Source: Bradyrhizobium ottawaense (lineage in GTDB: Bacteria; Pseudomonadota; Alphaproteobacteria; Rhizobiales; Xanthobacteraceae). From it: 64,000 nt of DNA. Shown here piece after piece: positions 59,521-64,000 of this stretch; the stretch's first letter is position 1, and each line of letters begins with the position of its first letter. A program made the position numbers and the translations under genes. The stretch lies in contig NZ_CP029425.2 in assembly GCF_002278135.3 (NCBI RefSeq), forward strand, positions 8,408,001 to 8,472,000, written 5' to 3'. The notes beneath the pieces are model-generated. The model was given only the letters and a program-made list of their open reading frames with translations, was not told the DNA's origin and did not search any database.

Positions 59521-62388
59521 ATGATTTCGACCCGCGATAACGAGCTTGGTGCACGCCGCGAGCAAGGCCCGGAGGCCCTGGTCGCGCTGAGCCAGCTTGC
59601 GCTCGACCACATGGAACAGGGTGTCTGCGTCTACGATGCCGACAACCGGATCGTGCTCGTCAACCAGCGCTATTTGAGCCTGTTCAACATGTCGGCCGAG
59701 ATCGTGCGGATCGGCACGAGCTATCGCGACGTGCTCGCTCACAGCGCCTCGCTCGGCAACTTTCCGGTGAGCGAGATCGAGACGCTCTACACCAGGCGCG
59801 TGGAGCAGATCGCGGGGGGAAAGCCGTTCCGGACCGAGCAGCAGCTTGCGACCGGCCTCGTCATGTCGCTCGAGCTGAAGCCGCTTCCCGGCGGCGGCTG
59901 GATGACGATCTGCGACGATGTCACCCGCCTCGCCCGGCTCGAGGCGGAATTGCGCGTGCAGACGGAGCGCAGCCAGCACGCTCTCTCCAACATGTCCCAC
60001 GGCCTCATCATGTACGATGCCGACAGCCGTGTCGTCGTCTGCAACGAACGCTTCCTGAACCTCTACAATCTCGACCCCGAGATCGTGAAGCCAGGGGTCC
60101 CGCATAGCACGGTGATCGACCATTGGATGTCACGCGGCAATTTGCCGGGCATGGCGGCCGACGATTTCCAGAACTCCAGGTTGGAGGACGTGCGGGCCAG
60201 AAAGGCGAAATCCCTGCTGGTGATGCGCCATGACGGACGCATGGTGCAGGCGGTCTCGCGCTTCCTGCCCGACGGCGGCTGGGTGACCGTGCATGAGGAC
60301 GTCACGGAGCGGCTGCAATACGAGGAAACGCTGCGGCAGCAGAACTTCATCCTCGACGCGGCGCTGGAAAATATGGCGCATGGGCTCGCCTTCTACGACA
60401 GCGACATGCGCCTCCGCGTCTGCAACACCACTTACCGCAAGATCTACCTGCTGTCGCCGCAAGAGACCAGGCCCGGGACGCATCTCGCCGAGTTGATCGA
60501 GCGCTCGATGGCGAACGGCGCGTTCTCTTCCGAATACAGTCCGCAACAGCTGCTGGAAGCCGCCAGTGCGAGGATCGCCAATCACGACGCCTCTCCGATG
60601 CGCCGACGGATGTCGAACAACACCGTGATTTCGGTCAGGTACTGCGCTCTGGCCCAGGGCGGCTTCGTCGCCACTTATGAGGACATCACCGAACGCGAGC
60701 ACGCGATCGAGGAGCTGAGCGAGCAGTATCGCCGCTTCGACGCGGCGCTGAACAACATGAGCCAGGGCCTGTGCATGCTCGATGCGAGCCTGCGCGTCAT
60801 CGTGTGCAATCGCCGCTACATCGAGATGTACGGCCTGTCGCCGGATGTCGTTAAGCCCGGCGTCTCGATGCGCGAGATCATGGAGCATAGCTGCGAGCTC
60901 GGTATCCATCAGAACACCACAGCCGCGCGGCTCTATGCCGATTACGTCGAGCGGCTACGCGAGGGCGAGCATACGCTGCACCGCCATTTGAGCGACGGCC
61001 GCATAATCAAGCTCAATCACAAGCGGATGGAGCATGGCGGCTGGGTCGTCACCTACGAGGACGTCACCGAGCGCCACAAGGCCCAGGCGCGCGTCGCGCA
61101 CATGGCGCGGCACGATTCGTTGACGGACCTGCCCAACCGCACGCTGTTCCGCGAGAAGATGGGCGAGGGACTGAACCAGGTCGCGATCGCCGGCGGCGCC
61201 ATGGCCGTGCTGTGCTTCGACCTCGACAATTTCAAGACCGTCAATGACCGCCTCGGCCACGCCGCCGGCGACCGTCTGCTGCGCTGGGTCGCGGCGCGGC
61301 TGAAGGAGAATGTCGGCGAGCACGATACCGTCGCCCGGCTCGGCGGTGACGAGTTCGCCGTGCTCCAGCGCGGACCGCAACCGCAATCGGCGGAAAAGCT
61401 GGCCCGGCGCCTGGTCGAGGTCATCGGTCATCCGCCGCCGCTGGAAAGCCAGTCGATCCATGTCGGTGTCTCCGTCGGCATCGCGATCGCGCCCGACCAC
61501 GGGCTCGATGCCGACGAGCTGATGAAATGCGCCGATCTCGCGCTGTACCAGGCCAAGGCCAAGGGGCGTGGCGCCTATCAGCTGTTCGAGCCCGAGATGG
61601 AGGAAGAGGCGCGCAGTCGGCACGCGCTGGAGCACGATCTGCGCGGCGCGCTCGAGGCGCGTGAATTCCATCTGGTGTTCCAGCCGCAGGTGCGGCTGGA
61701 TTCATCCGAGCTCACCGGGTTCGAGGCGCTGCTGCGCTGGAAACATCCCTCGCGCGGCTTCGTCTCGCCGGCCGAGTTCATTCCGATCGCTGAAGAGACC
61801 GGGCTGATCGTTCCGATCGGCGAATGGGTGCTGCGCAGCGCTTGTGCGACTGCCGCATCCTGGCCCGATGTCACCGTCGCGGTAAATCTGTCGCCGGTGC
61901 AGTTCCGCTCGCGTGGGTTGGTGGCGATGGTCACGAGCGCACTTGCCGAAGCCGGCCTGCCGCCGCAACGGCTCGAGCTCGAGGTCACCGAAACGGCGCT
62001 GCTCGACGACAGCGAGGCGACGATCGAGATCCTGCACCAGCTTCGCGCGCTAGGGGTGCGCGTCAGCCTCGACGATTTCGGCGTCGGCTATTCCTCGCTG
62101 AGCTATTTGCGCAAATTTCCATTCGACCGCATCAAGATCGATCGCTCCTTCGTCGGTACGCTCGGCGAAAGCCCGGAGAGCGTTGCCATCGTCCGCACCA
62201 TCGCAAGCCTCGGCTCCGTGCTCGGCGTCGAAACGACCGCGGAGGGCGTGGAGACCGAGGAGCAACTCGACTTCGTCCGCGAATGCGGCTGCACCGCCGT
62301 ACAGGGCTATTATTTCGGCAGGCCGTGCCCGGCATCGGAGGTCGGCCTCGCCATAGAGACGCTGACTTCGGTCCGGCGCGTGGCGTAG
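59521..62388 (+). CDS. PAS(x4)-GGDEF-EAL cyclic-di-GMP signalling protein
   Basis: 955 residues, no membrane segment, so cytoplasmic. Four similar PAS domains start near residues 25, 150, 275 and 400 (each with a GxxxYD(A/S)D-like turn then VCN), followed by a diguanylate cyclase domain with intact ARLGGDEFAVLQ (about residues 605-612) and a phosphodiesterase domain with FEALLRWKHP (EAL at about 735) and DDFGVGYSSLSYLRKFPFDRIKID (read in parts). Both catalytic motifs are intact, so it could make or break cyclic di-GMP depending on what the PAS domains sense. The ATG at 59521 lacks a clear ribosome site. The gap before it (59206-59520) holds the remainder of the split repeat and then about 180 bp with no recognised element. 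Confidence 0.93.
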   Translation: MISTRDNELGARREQGPEALVALSQLALDHMEQGVCVYDADNRIVLVNQRYLSLFNMSAEIVRIGTSYRDVLAHSASLGNFPVSEIETLYTRRVEQIAGGKPFRTEQQLATGLVMSLELKPLPGGGWMTICDDVTRLARLEAELRVQTERSQHALSNMSHGLIMYDADSRVVVCNERFLNLYNLDPEIVKPGVPHSTVIDHWMSRGNLPGMAADDFQNSRLEDVRARKAKSLLVMRHDGRMVQAVSRFLPDGGWVTVHEDVTERLQYEETLRQQNFILDAALENMAHGLAFYDSDMRLRVCNTTYRKIYLLSPQETRPGTHLAELIERSMANGAFSSEYSPQQLLEAASARIANHDASPMRRRMSNNTVISVRYCALAQGGFVATYEDITEREHAIEELSEQYRRFDAALNNMSQGLCMLDASLRVIVCNRRYIEMYGLSPDVVKPGVSMREIMEHSCELGIHQNTTAARLYADYVERLREGEHTLHRHLSDGRIIKLNHKRMEHGGWVVTYEDVTERHKAQARVAHMARHDSLTDLPNRTLFREKMGEGLNQVAIAGGAMAVLCFDLDNFKTVNDRLGHAAGDRLLRWVAARLKENVGEHDTVARLGGDEFAVLQRGPQPQSAEKLARRLVEVIGHPPPLESQSIHVGVSVGIAIAPDHGLDADELMKCADLALYQAKAKGRGAYQLFEPEMEEEARSRHALEHDLRGALEAREFHLVFQPQVRLDSSELTGFEALLRWKHPSRGFVSPAEFIPIAEETGLIVPIGEWVLRSACATAASWPDVTVAVNLSPVQFRSRGLVAMVTSALAEAGLPPQRLELEVTETALLDDSEATIEILHQLRALGVRVSLDDFGVGYSSLSYLRKFPFDRIKIDRSFVGTLGESPESVAIVRTIASLGSVLGVETTAEGVETEEQLDFVRECGCTAVQGYYFGRPCPASEVGLAIETLTSVRRVA

Positions 62389-62596
62389 CGGCTTTCTGCT
62401 CCCTCAAATTCCGTCTCTCGGCACACGAAAAAACGACGAATTGTCGCACGTGCCGCCTCGACCGGGATTGCCGCACCGCCCGGCGCCCGCGATCCGCGCA
62501 ATGCGCTTTTCTTCTCCGTCGATTTCAGGAACAATCGCCTCGCAAGAACGAGAAACGGCGACCCTCAAAGAGGCCGCCGCGAGGGGAGGAGTTTCA

Positions 62597-63574
62597 ATGC
62601 CGCGATACGGGCTGAAGACGATCGCATTTGCCGCGATGCATGCTGTCATGGGCGCATTGCTCTCGACTGCCGCCAGCGCGCAGGACTATCCCAGCAAGCC
62701 GATCACGCTGATCGTGCCATGGCCGGCCGGCGGATCGACCGATATCTCCATGCGCGCCATCGCCGACAGCGCCTCGAAGGTGCTGGGGCAGCCGATCGTG
62801 ATCGACAACAAGGCCGGCGGCGGCGGCACGGTGGGCCCGGCGACCATGGCGGCGGCCGCGAAGCCGGACGGCTACACCATCTCGCAGATTCCGATCACCG
62901 TGTTCCGCCTGCCCTTGATGCAGGAAGTGTCGTGGGATCCGGCAAAGGACTTCACCTACATCATCCATCTCACCGGCTACACCTTCGGCGTGACCACCAG
63001 CGCGGAGTCGCAGTTCAAGAGCTGGAAGGACGTCGTGGAGTTCGCCAAGGCGAATCCGGGCAAGGTGACCTATGCCACGCCGGGCGCCGGCACCTCGCTG
63101 CATATCGGCATGGAGCAGATCGCCGCGATGTCCGGCATCAAGTTGACGCAAGTCCCTTTCAAGGGCGGCGCGGAGACCAATGCCGCGGTGCTGGGGCAGC
63201 ACACGATGCTTCAGGCGGACTCCACGGGATGGCGGCCGCTGGTCGACGCCGGCAAGTTGCGGCTGCTGATGGTGTGGACCGGCGCACGCTCGCCGAACTA
63301 TCCCGACGCGCCGACGCTGAAGGAGCTCGGCTATCCCATGGTCTATGATTCCCCCTTCGGCATCGCCGGCCCGAAAGGCATGGATCCCAAGATCGTCGCC
63401 AAGCTGCACGATGCCTTCAAGAAGGCGGTCGAGGATCCGGCGGTCGTGGCTACGCTTGCCAAATACGACATGGTGCCGAACTACAAGAACACCGAGGACT
63501 ACAAGAAGTTCGTGGTCGAGGTCACGGAGTCTGAGCGCAAGGTGATCGAGACCCTCGGGCTCGCGAAGAAGTAG
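62597..63574 (+). CDS. Bug/TctC-family tripartite tricarboxylate transporter binding protein
   Basis: 325-residue periplasmic binding protein. A signal peptide (ending ASA|QDYPSKPI) is followed by the TctC hallmarks TLIVPWPAGGSTDISMRAI, NKAGGGGTVGPATMAAA, YATPGAGTSLHIGMEQIA and VPFKGGAETNAAVLG. GGGGAGGA before the ATG at 62597 fixes the start, although the frame is open from 62441. It precedes a TctB gene, so it feeds a secondary tripartite transporter of carboxylates; in this family the ligand ranges from citrate to aromatic acids. Confidence 0.94.
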   Translation: MPRYGLKTIAFAAMHAVMGALLSTAASAQDYPSKPITLIVPWPAGGSTDISMRAIADSASKVLGQPIVIDNKAGGGGTVGPATMAAAAKPDGYTISQIPITVFRLPLMQEVSWDPAKDFTYIIHLTGYTFGVTTSAESQFKSWKDVVEFAKANPGKVTYATPGAGTSLHIGMEQIAAMSGIKLTQVPFKGGAETNAAVLGQHTMLQADSTGWRPLVDAGKLRLLMVWTGARSPNYPDAPTLKELGYPMVYDSPFGIAGPKGMDPKIVAKLHDAFKKAVEDPAVVATLAKYDMVPNYKNTEDYKKFVVEVTESERKVIETLGLAKK

Positions 63575-63588
63575 GGCTGAGCCAGTTC

Positions 63589-63715
63589 CGTGTCCCGGAC
63601 GCGGTGCAGCGCTTCTTCAGCGGTGCATCGCAGAGCCGGGATCCACCTTTGCCACGAACCTATGGGCCCCGGCTCTGCAGCGCACCGCTTCGCGCTGCGC
63701 AGCGTCCGGGGAACG
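63589..63715. repeat. Dispersed palindromic repeat, family A-like (copy 5)
   Basis: CGTGTCCCGGACGCGGTGCA on the left and GCGCTGCGCAGCGTCCGGGG on the right with internal GAGCCGGGATCCA / CTATGGGCCCCGGCTC arms. It lies between the TctC and TctB genes. Confidence 0.65.
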
Positions 63716-63730
63716 GCCGAGAGAGCGCCG

Positions 63731-64000
63731 ATGAACAGTCAAACCAACGTCAAACTCCGCCTCAGCAATTCCGAGCTCTGGGGCGGTCTGATCGGGCTTG
63801 GGCTCGGCGGCTTCGTGATCTGGTCCGGTATGAAGCTCAAGCTCGGCACCATCAACGACCCCGGCTCCGGCTACGTGCTGTTCTACACGGGCATCCTGAT
63901 GTGCGTGTTCGCAGGCGCCATCATCGTCTCGGCGGTCACCGAGGGTGCACCGACATTGGCCTCGCGCTGGGAGAATGTGCGCTGGAGCAAGCCGCTCCTG
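63731..64000 (+). CDS. TctB-family tripartite tricarboxylate transporter small subunit (3' end outside the window)
   Basis: Ninety codons are present, open to the end of the window. The ATG at 63731 starts MNSQTNVKLRLSNSELWGGL, followed by a first membrane helix with the TctB-typical GLGLGGFVIWSGMKLKLGT and DPGSGYVLFYTGIL, then a second helix CVFAGAIIVSAV. It is the small membrane subunit that works with TctA and the binding protein encoded just upstream. A tctA gene is expected to follow beyond 64000. Confidence 0.85.
   Translation, partial: MNSQTNVKLRLSNSELWGGLIGLGLGGFVIWSGMKLKLGTINDPGSGYVLFYTGILMCVFAGAIIVSAVTEGAPTLASRWENVRWSKPLL

Overview
This is 64 kb of GC-rich chromosomal DNA that looks like an alphaproteobacterium of the Bradyrhizobium / Nitrobacteraceae type. 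The assignment is inferred from gene content. It rests on the glycine:[carrier protein] ligase family known from Bradyrhizobium, the many ABC, Bug and CoA-dependent catabolic genes, and several families of short palindromic dispersed repeats between genes. No rRNA, tRNA, CRISPR array or phage was seen. One complete insertion sequence is present.

Region 1 (1-20.5 kb) is catabolic. It opens with the end of an AMP-forming acyl-CoA ligase, then a complete five-gene peptide/opine-type ABC importer (SBP, two permeases, two ATPases) and a convergent CREST-family membrane hydrolase. The minus strand then carries a two-subunit biotin-dependent acyl-CoA carboxylase, a beta-keto acid cleavage enzyme, an AraC regulator, a glutathione S-transferase and two acyl-CoA dehydrogenases. 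A second acyl-CoA ligase and an orphan branched-chain-type binding protein lie divergently. Together these look like a route for importing, activating, oxidising and carboxylating a branched or terpenoid-like acid, but the substrate cannot be read from sequence.

Region 2 (20.5-35.5 kb) is surface-related: three family-2 glycosyltransferases, an XRE regulator, a VIT-VWA protein with an LPKTAT sorting tail next to a class GN sortase, an NDP-forming acyl-CoA ligase, a solitary MCE protein and a 1015-residue autotransporter.

Region 3 (35.6-48.1 kb) is a nitrogen-scavenging locus. On the minus strand urtABCDE (urea/short-amide importer), fmdA (formamidase), fmdB and amiE (aliphatic amidase) form one likely operon that takes up and hydrolyses amides to ammonia. 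Divergent from it are a histidine kinase whose sensor is an NCS1-type permease plus a cysteine-rich module, a receiver protein and a LuxR-type response regulator. A good sigma-54 promoter match precedes the kinase. The urtC-urtD junction carries a 54-bp tandem repeat that makes two 16-codon mini-cistrons ahead of urtD.

Region 4 (48.1-64 kb) has a Baeyer-Villiger-type monooxygenase, a secreted chymotrypsin-fold protease, a HAD hydrolase, the methionine-salvage pair mtnP-mtnA, and a compact carrier-protein cluster: acyl carrier protein, atypical acyl-CoA dehydrogenase, amino acid:[carrier protein] ligase and a GNAT-like acyltransferase. An IS4-family element with a 10-bp target duplication sits just downstream, inside a dispersed repeat. 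A four-PAS GGDEF-EAL protein and the start of a tripartite tricarboxylate (tct) transporter close the window.
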